Source of the DNA: Haemophilus aegyptius | Lineage (GTDB): Bacteria > Pseudomonadota > Gammaproteobacteria > Enterobacterales > Pasteurellaceae | Length of the DNA: 64,000 bases | Assembly (NCBI RefSeq): GCF_900475885.1 | Contig: NZ_LS483429.1 | Location: 1,612,001-1,676,000, forward strand | Direction of reading: 5' to 3' | Shown here: piece after piece, positions 10,090 through 17,065 of the stretch | Position numbering within the stretch: the first letter of the stretch is position 1 | How the letters are laid out: each line of letters begins with the position of its first letter | The notes under the pieces: model-generated | The model's database searches: none | The model's input: the letters and a program-made list of their open reading frames with translations, nothing else | What the model was told of the DNA's origin: nothing | Made by a program: the position numbers and the translations under genes

Positions 10090-10530
10090 GTGGTTATCAA
10101 ACGAAAAATTACCATATTAAAGCCTACAGATTACGGCAAGAAAGAAAGCGGATATTATCACTTATATTTCATTCTTACAGATCCATTTTTTAACGGTGAG
10201 ACAGGCGTAGATCAATGCGTTTTAAGTGTTAGTTGCTCAAGTATAAGAGAGGGCAAATGTTTTGATTCTACTTGCGTTATTAAACAAGGCGAACACGAAT
10301 TTATAAAGCGAGATAGCTTTATTCATTACAACCACTTACGCATAGATAGAGCCGAAGAAATACAAAAGGGAATTGATAGCGGAAGCTTTATTGCAAAAGA
10401 TTTAATTAATGACGAGCTTTATAAGCGAATTTTAAAAGGCATTTTAAAATCTGATAATGTTGAACGCCGATATGTTCGATTTTTAAAAAGCGCAATCGCT
10501 CAATGTGCATGCGCCGATATATTCAATTAA
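10090..10530 (+). CDS. Putative toxin partner of the Panacea protein (PemK-like pattern)
   Basis: 146 residues from a GTG one base after the Panacea stop, so almost certainly translated with it. The central pattern YYHLYFILTDP, VLSVSCSSIREGKC, DSTCVIKQGEHEFIK, YNHLRID and a C-terminal helix resembles SH3-like PemK/MazF-fold proteins of the type that carry a HLWIVLSDP-like first strand. This is pattern recognition without alignment. If correct, the product would be a toxin, possibly an RNase, held in check by the Panacea protein. Four Cys residues sit in the N-terminal half and two near the C-terminus (CACADIFN). The alternative is an unrelated cargo protein in the same operon. Confidence 0.55.
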   Translation: MVIKRKITILKPTDYGKKESGYYHLYFILTDPFFNGETGVDQCVLSVSCSSIREGKCFDSTCVIKQGEHEFIKRDSFIHYNHLRIDRAEEIQKGIDSGSFIAKDLINDELYKRILKGILKSDNVERRYVRFLKSAIAQCACADIFN

Positions 10531-10674
10531 TCCAGTTGTTAAATAATCCTTAATAACTGAACTCAACAAAGTGCGACTAGGTGCGGACTAATTACCTACA
10601 CTGAAAGAATAAAACCCTATTTTTATTTTGTCGCACTACCTTTCATAAATAGGGGTAACGCATAGGGGCGTTTT

Positions 10675-11697
10675 GTGAGCATTCTGGGTTCTTATCTAAT
10701 TTTAAATGATAAAAATATTCAAAAATTACAGAATGAATTTAATTTTGGTATTGATGAGATTTTTCATTATTCTAAGAATAATGCACTTGATTTATTTATA
10801 AGAATAGAAAAAATTGAAAGCAAAAAGGTCAAAACTGAATTTAATAGTGATTTTGAATTATGCGGATTTGTAAATAGTGAAAAGAAAGATAGATTTTACA
10901 ATGATTTTTTTAAAGTTGCAGATTATAACATAGACTTACAGATAGATGACGAAAAAGATGATGTTCCTTTTGGTTATGTTTACGGTTTATCTGATTGTGA
11001 TGAACAGGCGAAAGGCAAATTATCAATGATTCAATTTGACGGTTTTATCCAAATTCCAAGTAGAACAATCAATGAAACTGCTCAAAAAATCATATTAGAC
11101 AAATTTTCATCATATCGTTTTTTAAATAATGAGTTTGGAGATTTAAATCATAATTTTGGGTTAAATTTTGATTTTCCTAACAACTATCTAGATGTTCCAA
11201 CCCAATACACCTATGTTCTAATAGAACAGCTTAAAGAGATCATAGATTTTCATCAAGATGAACAACTTAAAAAACAATCAAACGATTCCATAGATTCAAC
11301 CGAATTACAGGAAGAAAAAGCTAAAAACACACAGCTACAAGCTGAAAATGAACGCTTAAAGGCAGAATTAAAAGCACAACAAGATAGAATTGCAGAGCTT
11401 GAACAAAAGCTACAACAAAGTGCGGTAGATTCTGAACCAGTTTTAGAAAATGCTAAGGCTTACGATGTTAGGGAGCGAGAAACGCATTTATTGATGATTG
11501 GTGCACTTTCTAATCTTCTTGCAGGATATAAACAAAGTTATCAAAAAGGAAGCAATCGAATTAATCAAAATGCGATTAGCAGAGGTATAGAACACGAGAT
11601 AATAAAGCTATTGCAACCTGAAACCAAAACTAGAACATTAGATACAATCAGACCAAGAATTAGGGAAGCACTTAATCTTATCACTAAGGCGGAATAA
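10675..11697 (+). CDS. Unknown 340-residue protein with central coiled coil
   Basis: Start taken as GTG preceded by AGGGGCG; no suitable ATG lies nearby. Residues 1-195 form an unknown globular region rich in Asp, Phe and Asn. Residues about 205-250 are a clear coiled coil (EEKAKNTQLQAENERLKAEL). The C-terminal 75 residues (RERETHLLMIGALSNLL, QNAISRGIEHEIIKLL, RPRIREALNLITKAE) resemble short C-terminal modules I recall on other Pasteurellaceae phage-island proteins. No signal peptide, membrane segment or nucleotide-binding motif is visible. Its GC content is lower than its island neighbours. It sits where satellites carry accessory cargo, between the toxin-antitoxin pair and alpA, and has its own terminator. 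Function unknown. Confidence 0.7.
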   Translation: MSILGSYLILNDKNIQKLQNEFNFGIDEIFHYSKNNALDLFIRIEKIESKKVKTEFNSDFELCGFVNSEKKDRFYNDFFKVADYNIDLQIDDEKDDVPFGYVYGLSDCDEQAKGKLSMIQFDGFIQIPSRTINETAQKIILDKFSSYRFLNNEFGDLNHNFGLNFDFPNNYLDVPTQYTYVLIEQLKEIIDFHQDEQLKKQSNDSIDSTELQEEKAKNTQLQAENERLKAELKAQQDRIAELEQKLQQSAVDSEPVLENAKAYDVRERETHLLMIGALSNLLAGYKQSYQKGSNRINQNAISRGIEHEIIKLLQPETKTRTLDTIRPRIREALNLITKAE

Positions 11698-11710
11698 CAC
11701 CGCCTTTTTT
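11686..11710 (+). terminator. Terminator after the 340-residue gene
   Basis: Stem AAGGCGG/CCGCCTT, loop AATAACA, and a T-run; it overlaps the last codons of the gene. Confidence 0.75.
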
Positions 11711-11725
11711 ATTTCTAATTACTTC

Positions 11726-11810
11726 TTACCAAAATTGCGTAAACCCAGTAAGCATAAGGCTTAAACCCTCTTACCAAAACTTCTTACCAAAAGATTTTGG
11801 TAACTTACCA
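11726..11810. promoter_or_regulatory. Operator-like repeats upstream of alpA
   Basis: TTACCAAAA occurs at 11726-11734, 11771-11779 and 11784-11792, its reverse complement TTTTGGTAA at 11795-11803, and a partial copy TTACCA at 11805-11810. Such a set before the first gene of the satellite operon suggests a binding region for a regulator such as AlpA or a helper-phage repressor. A further motif CACTATAAGGCGGTAT at 11857 lies closer to the gene. Confidence 0.45.
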
Positions 11811-11903
11811 CCTATAAAAATTCAATTCCCCACAATACCCCTCGAACCGCAAATAGCACTATAAGGCGGTATATGTATCTATCAATAACATTATGGGGGA
11901 TTT

Positions 11904-12152
11904 ATGCCTGACAAAACTACCACACCATCAAACGACACAGAACAAGCACCGCGCTTTTTAAGACGCAAATCAACCGCCGAGCGATTAGGCGTGAGCCTTA
12001 CCACCTTAGACGACTGGCGCAACCCAAAAGCTAAACGCTATCGCCCTGATTTTCCTAAGGCAATCAAAGTGGCAAATGGGGCAACTTGTTTTCTTGAATC
12101 TGAAATTAATGCTTACGTTTTAAAACTCGCTAACGAATGTAGAGTTAGCTAA
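11904..12152 (+). CDS. alpA: AlpA-family transcriptional regulator
   Basis: 82 residues with a MerR-like winged helix-turn-helix: RFLRRKSTAERLGVSLTTLDDWRNP, then YRPDFPKAIKVANGATCFLESEINAYV, the classic AlpA layout. In P4-like satellites and Gram-negative PICIs, AlpA switches on excision and the satellite operon. GGGGG seven bases before ATG is a good ribosome site. It heads a run of closely spaced small genes and is preceded by operator-like repeats. Confidence 0.85.
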   Translation: MPDKTTTPSNDTEQAPRFLRRKSTAERLGVSLTTLDDWRNPKAKRYRPDFPKAIKVANGATCFLESEINAYVLKLANECRVS

Positions 12153-12159
12153 GGCGGAA

Positions 12160-12423
12160 ATGATGGCAATCAATACAACTAGCACCCATGAACAACAAAA
12201 ATACATTTTGCAGTGCTTATCTGTTCGCCCGCATAGTACCAACGAATTGCGAGAGCTAGGTATTTACTTTCCACCCGCACGAATTAAGGAACTTAGAGAT
12301 AAAGGGTTTCATATTGATACTTTTTATCGCAAAGAAACCGATTCAAGCGGATTAGCGCACCGTGTGGGCGTGTATGTACTGCACCAAAATGAAGTAAGCC
12401 AAAATTATCAATATAACGACTAA
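12160..12423 (+). CDS. Small helix-turn-helix protein (HTH_39-like)
   Basis: 87 residues. A winged-helix-like pattern HEQQKYILQCLSVRPHSTNELRELGIYFPPARIKELRDKGFHI resembles the HTH_39 family common in phages, where the wing follows as VGVYVLHQ. Two consecutive ATG codons follow AAGGCGG; either could be used. Eight bases after alpA, clearly the same operon. Probably a DNA-binding regulator; the target is unknown. Confidence 0.7.
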   Translation: MMAINTTSTHEQQKYILQCLSVRPHSTNELRELGIYFPPARIKELRDKGFHIDTFYRKETDSSGLAHRVGVYVLHQNEVSQNYQYND

Positions 12424-12437
12424 GGAGAAATAAAAAA

Positions 12438-12923
12438 ATGACCGATTGCAAAGACCGCTCAACAGAACAAGGGCGCAAAGATTTAATTAATACTCCGATT
12501 TCAATTACTTATTCAAAGGCACAATTCCCACATTTAACGGCAACTTCTACAGGTTGGGGAATAAATGCCGTTTTATGGCTTGAAGTGGACGATTTCCTAC
12601 CCTTAGGCATTGATGCTGACACGATGCAAGAGGCGTTGATAATGGTTGCTTTTCTTCAACAAAGCACAAAAGCCCCATTGCTGATTGATGAGGACATGCA
12701 ACAAGAACTCACCGCACTTTCTGAAAATGGCATGGCATTTAACCCGATGAAAAAAGCAAATGGCGCACTCATTCCACTTGATGAAATCCTTTCCACTGAT
12801 ACCAAACAAGAAACCATGCGACACCTTGAACAACAATTTTGCCAAGATGAAAAAACTGACATTTACCGAAATGGGCGGAATGTTGAATTAAACGAACAAG
12901 GAGCGACTGAAAAAAATGACTAA
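12438..12923 (+). CDS. Hypothetical protein of the island operon
   Basis: 161 residues, unrecognised. AAGGAGA precedes the ATG at a good distance. A hydrophobic beta-rich centre (GWGINAVLWLEVDDFLPLGI) is followed by an acidic helical part and a polar C-terminus (ELNEQGATEKND). No signal peptide or membrane segment. Its end overlaps the next start by 8 bp, so the two are translationally coupled. Confidence 0.6.
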   Translation: MTDCKDRSTEQGRKDLINTPISITYSKAQFPHLTATSTGWGINAVLWLEVDDFLPLGIDADTMQEALIMVAFLQQSTKAPLLIDEDMQQELTALSENGMAFNPMKKANGALIPLDEILSTDTKQETMRHLEQQFCQDEKTDIYRNGRNVELNEQGATEKND

Positions 12924-13209
12924 TACAAATCAACAGACCAATACCGAAAAATGCAAGCACGCTACGCTATGGACGATTTCAAGAACATTAGACCGCTTAC
13001 GATACATAACCGACACGGCAATCAAGGGCACAATTCTTGACTATCCAGATAAAGACGGGAACCGTCCACCAGCAACCCCTAAGCAAATCTATGAGTTAAT
13101 CCTTGAAGAAGTGGATTGTGCCATTGAGCAAGTAAACGACTTAAAACGGCAAATTGAAGTGTTGGCTATTCATCAAGAACACAAAGCTGATGCGAGTTAT
13201 TTACCGTGA
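12916..13209 (+). CDS. Hypothetical protein of the island operon
   Basis: 97 residues, unrecognised. The N-terminus is polar, followed by two amphipathic helices (LWTISRTLDRLRYITDTAIKG and KQIYELILEEVDCAIEQVND) suggesting a small helical protein. The start overlaps the previous gene; the next gene follows after 28 bp. Confidence 0.55.
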   Translation: MTNTNQQTNTEKCKHATLWTISRTLDRLRYITDTAIKGTILDYPDKDGNRPPATPKQIYELILEEVDCAIEQVNDLKRQIEVLAIHQEHKADASYLP

Positions 13210-13237
13210 GTTGCTCAACAAGGCAAAGGAAGAAGAA

Positions 13238-13657
13238 ATGATGAATGAATTAACGGTTAAACAAAGTGATTTTTGCTTGTTTTACATTGAAACAGGTAAC
13301 GCAAGCGAAGCCTATCGCCGAGCCTATGACGCTGAAAATATGAAACCTGAAACCGTAAATCGCCGAGCCTTTGATTTAATGGAAAACAGCAAGATTAAGG
13401 CAAGAATTGAGGCATTGCGGGCAGAACACCGCAAGGAACATAACATTACAGTGAGCGATATTTTGAACAAGCTAGAAGATATTTACAGCGAAGCAATGAA
13501 AAAGGGCAATCTATCTTCAGCAGTATCAGCCGTAATGGGTCAAGCAAAAGTTTTAGGCTTTGATAAACAAACAATCAATCTTGAGGGCGATATAAAACCC
13601 TTGCCTACTGTGATTAACGTAACCTTTAGCGATGAACCCCAAGAGGAGAATTTATAG
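13238..13657 (+). CDS. Terminase small subunit-like protein
   Basis: 139 residues from MMNELTVKQ; an upstream in-frame start would run into the previous gene. The N-terminal part LTVKQSDFCLFYIETGNASEAYRRAYDAENMKPETVNRRAFDLMENSKIKARI has the Terminase_2 pattern (TerS DNA-binding helix-turn-helix), followed by a helical oligomerisation region (HNITVSDILNKLEDIY and AKVLGFDKQTINLEG). Satellites of the PICI type carry their own TerS to direct packaging of satellite DNA into helper capsids. No large terminase is present, so this would act with a helper phage TerL. The role is inferred from family and context. Confidence 0.75.
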   Translation: MMNELTVKQSDFCLFYIETGNASEAYRRAYDAENMKPETVNRRAFDLMENSKIKARIEALRAEHRKEHNITVSDILNKLEDIYSEAMKKGNLSSAVSAVMGQAKVLGFDKQTINLEGDIKPLPTVINVTFSDEPQEENL

Positions 13658-13959
13658 TGAAATGCACCATAGCAAAACATAACAGCTTATTGCTTCAACA
13701 AGCCATTCAACACTATAGAAAATCGCATCAAATCTTCACGTTTATGAGCCTATATGACGATAACGAACCGTACCCGATAGATGACGTTATTCAAGTGTTA
13801 GAACAGCGTCTTAATGCGATTCAGAGCGAAATAGATAGCTTTACGAAGATGACGGCGGGGCTGCGAAAGAACGAGCGATTAGAAACGAGTTTTTACACCA
13901 CGAAAAAACACTTAGAGATGATGAGAAAAAGAAAACAGGAGGCAGACAATGAAAAATAG
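13657..13959 (+). CDS. Hypothetical protein of the island operon
   Basis: 100 residues from a GTG that shares its G with the stop of the TerS-like gene. Contains YPIDDVIQVLEQRLNAIQSEIDSF, a helical segment, and a basic C-terminus (MMRKRKQEADNEK). Unrecognised. Its end overlaps the antirepressor start by 11 bp. Confidence 0.55.
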   Translation: MKCTIAKHNSLLLQQAIQHYRKSHQIFTFMSLYDDNEPYPIDDVIQVLEQRLNAIQSEIDSFTKMTAGLRKNERLETSFYTTKKHLEMMRKRKQEADNEK

Positions 13960-14723
13960 AATTGAACTAGATGTATCAGGGCTTGATACAAGCAAAGCAG
14001 AAATTATCAACCTATTAGCCAATCCGCAGAACCATTTTAATGGCGTGAGCGGAATCAATGCCCGAGATGTGCACCGATTCTTAAAAGTGGGGCGGGATTA
14101 TTCCACATGGATTAGAGCCAGAATTAAACAAGCAGGCTTTATCGAAAATCAAGATTTTTTGATTGTAGAAAATTTGAGCTCCCCCCGAATTGGCGAGCAC
14201 AAATAATAAACAGCTTTCAACGATGGCACGACCGCAAAAGCTGATTGATTATATCGTTTCTTTAGATATGGCTAAGCACCTTTGTTTAATGGAAAAGAAC
14301 GAAATAGGGCGAGCAATAAGACAGCATTTTATCGAGGCTGAAAAACAACTAAGAACTTCATCGCCTGCCATATATAAAAACACCCTATCAAAAACTATAG
14401 AGAGATTGGAAAGCATAGACCGAAACAAGGAAATGACCGATGCAATCAAGGCTCAATTAGTGCGGGCGGGCGTGAAACCTAAAGCCTATCACTACAGCCA
14501 AAACCAAGAAATGCTAGATAGCCTTGTTATTGGTTCAAATGTGCGGAAATGGAAAGCTAAACACGGCATTGTAGGCAATGTTCGAGATGCGCTTAATGTA
14601 TCGCAACTGAAACTATTAAAAACATTACAAGCAACGAACACAGCCTTAATCAATCTTGATATGAGCTATCACGAGCGAAAAGGCAGATTATCCGAACTGG
14701 CAGAGCGTGAAAGAGCGGAATAA
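13949..14723 (+). pseudogene. AntA/AntB-family antirepressor, frameshifted
   Basis: The first 79 codons encode the AntA/AntB domain (GVSGINARDVHRFLKVGRDYSTWIRARIKQAGF, ENQDFLIVENLSS) and then run out of frame at a C6 tract (14181-14186). The second frame continues the same protein: ELASTNNKQL, MARPQKLIDYIVSLDMAKHLCLMEKNEIGRAIRQHFIEAEKQ, then a C-terminal region. Five C residues would restore one protein of about 257 residues. AntA-type proteins counter phage repressors, so loss may lower induction. The tract is short, so a fixed mutation, a slippage variant or a sequencing error are all possible. Confidence 0.75.
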
Positions 14724-14735
14724 AGGAGAAACACA

Positions 14736-14819
14736 ATGAACGACTTTACCGAAATTCTTCAATTTCTAATTTTTATCGCCTTATTGCTGGTGGCTTTTAG
14801 CCTTGCAGCAACCCTATAA
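14736..14819 (+). CDS. 27-residue membrane peptide
   Basis: Small frame with a strong ribosome site (AAAGGAG, 8 bases before ATG) starting 13 bp after the antirepressor. It reads MNDFTEILQ followed by one hydrophobic helix FLIFIALLLVAFSLAATL that ends at the stop. Predicted single-span membrane peptide. It could be a holin-like or small toxic peptide; this is speculation from shape only. Too short to recognise by family. Confidence 0.5.
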   Translation: MNDFTEILQFLIFIALLLVAFSLAATL

Positions 14820-15052
14820 AACAAAACGCCATAGGGAAATAAGCAACCCTACGGCGTAACTAAGGAATAATCTTATGCAACCAATTAAACTAGGCATTAA
14901 TATGAACCTAATTCACAAGCATTATAGCAATGATGAAAACTTTTACAATTCAAACCCTTTACAAAGTGCGGTGAAATTTGGCATTATTTCCCTGCAGTCG
15001 AAAAAAACGATTGCCGAGCCTCGAAACTCGACTTATTTACATACGGCGCAGA

Positions 15053-15077
15053 GCACGCCTAAAGCGTGTTTTTTTTT
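15053..15077 (+). terminator. Leader terminator in the immunity region
   Basis: Stem GCACGC/GCGTGT followed by a run of nine T, between copy A and the antisense segment. It could end the leader transcript when immunity is active. Confidence 0.65.
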
Positions 15078-15159
15078 ATGCGTAACATTCGCACACCCAA
15101 AGAATTTGCGGATTTTGTTTTTATTCATCAAATCTACAAATCTCTCTCAATGGTAGCGT

Positions 15160-15230
15160 GTAGCGGTAAAGGTTCGCCCTTTGCTGCTAACCGTATGTGG
15201 CAGTTTTCGAGACCGTTACACGTTACCGCC
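15160..15230 (+). ncRNA. Candidate CI-like antisense RNA
   Basis: A domain of about 70 nt closed by GCGGTAA (15163-15169) and TTACCGC (15223-15229), presenting the antisense segment 15191-15211 inside the loop. The P4 CI RNA is about 69 nt with a similar exposed segment and is cut out of the leader transcript. The exact ends here are unknown. The same bases are open as the N-terminal part of an Ash-like frame (MVACSGKG onward), a known overlap with such RNAs. Confidence 0.5.
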
Positions 15231-15287
15231 AAAGCCTCGAAACTTTACGCGGTAACTCTCAAGTGTTTACATACGGAGTTACGCAAA

Positions 15288-15593
15288 ATGTATCAATTCA
15301 TTTTCGCGCTATCACGCGCACCTCAAATCAAAATCAGACTTCTTGCCGATAATGAACAACAAGCACGCTCACGTTTTACCGATGGCGACACCTTGTTATT
15401 CGTTGGCAGAATCAACCAAAACCCACTTAAAAACAACCGCACTTTTTCAACTAATGGGAAAAATCACAGCTTGCCGAAATGTGAAGATGCAGGTAGTATT
15501 GAAAGTACTGAAACCAAAGACGGCAACCGCAACCGTCATTTAAGCGGTATTTTTTACCTAAAATTCATTCCTTGCACGTTCCTAAAAAATTAG
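15288..15593 (+). CDS. Icd-like (host cell-division inhibitor family) protein
   Basis: 101 residues from MYQFIFALSRAP; IKIRLLADNEQQARSRF and DTLLFVGRINQNP match the Icd-like family of phage P1/P4-type elements, whose members in P1 block cell division. The frame is open 70 codons further upstream across the antisense RNA region, but that part reads like the Ash translation of the RNA, so the internal ATG directly after copy C was chosen. Position after the RNA region fits control by it: pairing would prevent this gene from being transcribed or translated. Function in this island is inferred from family. Confidence 0.6.
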   Translation: MYQFIFALSRAPQIKIRLLADNEQQARSRFTDGDTLLFVGRINQNPLKNNRTFSTNGKNHSLPKCEDAGSIESTETKDGNRNRHLSGIFYLKFIPCTFLKN

Positions 15594-15751
15594 GCACGTT
15601 GTCTTATATCGAATTTGTGGTAAGGGCGACACACGGAAATAAGGCTTTAAGCACGAATAACGTGGGCTATTCTTTGGTAGCAGTTGAACCCTTATCACAC
15701 CCATTTAAGGGCGATAATTCATTACTTACTAAACCAAAGAGAAATCCAACA

Positions 15752-15838
15752 ATGAAAATCTACCCCAAAAACAACCGCACTTTAGCGACATTTCCTACCC
15801 TTTCTGTACCTGTAACACAAGGGGGCGCAAATGTTTAA
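15752..15838 (+). CDS. Possible 28-residue peptide
   Basis: Short frame MKIYPKNNRTLATFPTLSVP and on, ending by overlapping the start of the next gene (stop within GCAAATGTTTAA). No strong ribosome site; kept because of the overlap and coupling. The same frame is open far upstream without a convincing start. Unknown, weakly supported. Confidence 0.3.
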   Translation: MKIYPKNNRTLATFPTLSVPVTQGGANV

Positions 15839-16202
15839 TCAATCAATTTTATCTGCACTTCAAGAGATGGCGGACTTTAACGACATTAACAACTACAAGC
15901 AAATCCCTGTACCAATGAGTAAGGAAAAATTAACAGACTTACGCAGTGAATCTGAAAATCTTTGTGAGTCTATCGAATATGGATTGATGCACTTAGGCGA
16001 CTTAATGCAAACCCTAGGCAATCTTGCCGACACAGAGCAGGATTTTACACGGGAGGCAATGAGTAACGATAACGTGAAACATATCGGGGGATTAATCAAG
16101 GCAAACGCCTATCTTCTCAATGCGTTAAGAGAAACCGCCAGCTTAAGCGAATATTATCTTGCTGGTGGCTTAGATGGGGAGATTGAAAGAAATGATGATT
16201 AA
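15831..16202 (+). CDS. Hypothetical protein of the island operon
   Basis: 123 residues, helical, with LTDLRSESENLCESIEYGLMHLGDLMQTLGNLAD and a C-terminal LKANAYLLNALRETASLSEYYL-type helix. AAGGGGGC precedes the ATG. Unrecognised; located between the Icd-like gene and the replication genes, overlapping the next gene. Confidence 0.6.
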   Translation: MFNQSILSALQEMADFNDINNYKQIPVPMSKEKLTDLRSESENLCESIEYGLMHLGDLMQTLGNLADTEQDFTREAMSNDNVKHIGGLIKANAYLLNALRETASLSEYYLAGGLDGEIERNDD

Positions 16203-16395
16203 ACCGAACCTACCCTATCAATTAATCTTTGTTTATGACAACGGCGACCAATTCATAGCGGGCGAATATGGCACGCTTAGAGAGGCGTTACAGGCAAAAA
16301 TCAAATGTAAGCACGAAATAGGGCAAACCGATATTTGCGGTCGAGTGTTAGAAGTGATCACGATTTTGAAAGGGGAAGAAAATGAAACCAACTAA
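16192..16395 (+). CDS. Small hypothetical protein
   Basis: 67 residues from MMIKPNLPYQLIFVYDNGDQFIAG; GGGGAG lies nine bases upstream, preferred to an earlier in-frame ATG without a site. Compact alpha/beta look with YGTLREALQAKIKCKHEIG. Overlaps both neighbours, so part of one coupled operon. Unrecognised. Confidence 0.55.
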   Translation: MMIKPNLPYQLIFVYDNGDQFIAGEYGTLREALQAKIKCKHEIGQTDICGRVLEVITILKGEENETN

Positions 16396-17065
16396 TGCAA
16401 TGGCACAGCTTGAGCAATGGAAGAAAAACAACCAGCAAAGAAAGATAAATCAGTTCGTGAATGAAATGAACCGCACTAAGAATTTAGCAAGCGATAGTAG
16501 TGTATCAGCCAACGGCGTACACCCTAACGAGCTCAAAAATGAGCTGGTTAAAAACTGCGAAAGCAAACTGCGAAACGCTGAAGCGATTTGCGAAAGTGGC
16601 AAAACAATTAAAAGTGCGGTTAAAAAATTAGGTAACCTCAAAATTGAGGAGATCTCAAAAACGCAACAGGAAGCGCAAGGCGAGGCTAAAAGCAAATATC
16701 AAGGGAAACTATGGGCTAATCCCTTAGCCTTTCAATTTGCCCAGCTTACGCGCCAATTTAAGCTAATTTTAGACAGCAATCGCAAGTGTTTAGACGTTTA
16801 CCCCGATGATTTTCATCATAAGCTTAAAATGCGTGATGAAATGATGGACTTAATCGACAGATTGAAAGCTGGTGGCAAGCTCTTTAATGCGCTGGCTAAA
16901 TCTCAAGGGGGAACATGTTGCCGAGATAATCAAGCTACCCTAAAAGACTTCAACCAAGCTAACGGTTATCTAATTCATAAGTTCGGCGAGGTAGTGGCTC
17001 AAATTGAGCGACTAAATATTGAGCGCATTGAGGGCGAGAAATTACAGGGGGTAAGCTATGAGTAA
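16382..17065 (+). CDS. Hypothetical helical protein
   Basis: 227 residues, rich in Lys, Asn and Gln. Basic N-terminal helix (MAQLEQWKKNNQQRKINQFVNEMNR), low-complexity linker, and a helical C-terminal half (FQFAQLTRQFKLILDSNRK, DRLKAGGKLFNALAKSQGG, FGEVVAQIERLNIERIEG). A uptake core AAAGTGCGGT lies within the gene. Overlaps the next gene by 8 bp. Unrecognised; position suggests a link with replication or packaging of the satellite. Confidence 0.6.
   Translation: MKPTNAMAQLEQWKKNNQQRKINQFVNEMNRTKNLASDSSVSANGVHPNELKNELVKNCESKLRNAEAICESGKTIKSAVKKLGNLKIEEISKTQQEAQGEAKSKYQGKLWANPLAFQFAQLTRQFKLILDSNRKCLDVYPDDFHHKLKMRDEMMDLIDRLKAGGKLFNALAKSQGGTCCRDNQATLKDFNQANGYLIHKFGEVVAQIERLNIERIEGEKLQGVSYE

Larger units (their letters stand above)
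15019..15276 (+). promoter_or_regulatory. P4-like seqA-seqB-seqC RNA immunity region
   Basis: Two direct repeats carry the same pair of boxes: CCTCGAAACT plus ACATACGG at 15019-15028/15039-15046 (A) and at 15235-15244/15269-15276 (C). Between them lies CCGTATGT (15191-15198) with AGTTTTCGAG (15202-15211), the reverse complement of both boxes (the second with one extra base). This is the layout of satellite P4 immunity, where seqB in the CI RNA pairs with flanking seqA and seqC in the leader and causes early termination. A short hairpin with a T9 run (15053-15077) just after copy A is a plausible target terminator. Reading is from sequence only. Confidence 0.65.

Noticed and set aside
12603-12960. 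Overlapping minus-strand frames in the island operon
   Set aside because: All island genes with ribosome sites and coupling read on the plus strand; these have neither.
14875-15156. 93-codon frame across the leader terminator and immunity region
   Set aside because: It crosses a T9 terminator and copy A of the RNA region, and no family resemblance is seen; treated as RNA leader.
15066-15287. N-terminal extension of the Icd-like frame (MVACSGKG part, Ash-like)
   Set aside because: It overlaps the predicted antisense RNA; such Ash-like translations are probably by-products of the RNA sequence, so the internal start at 15288 was used.
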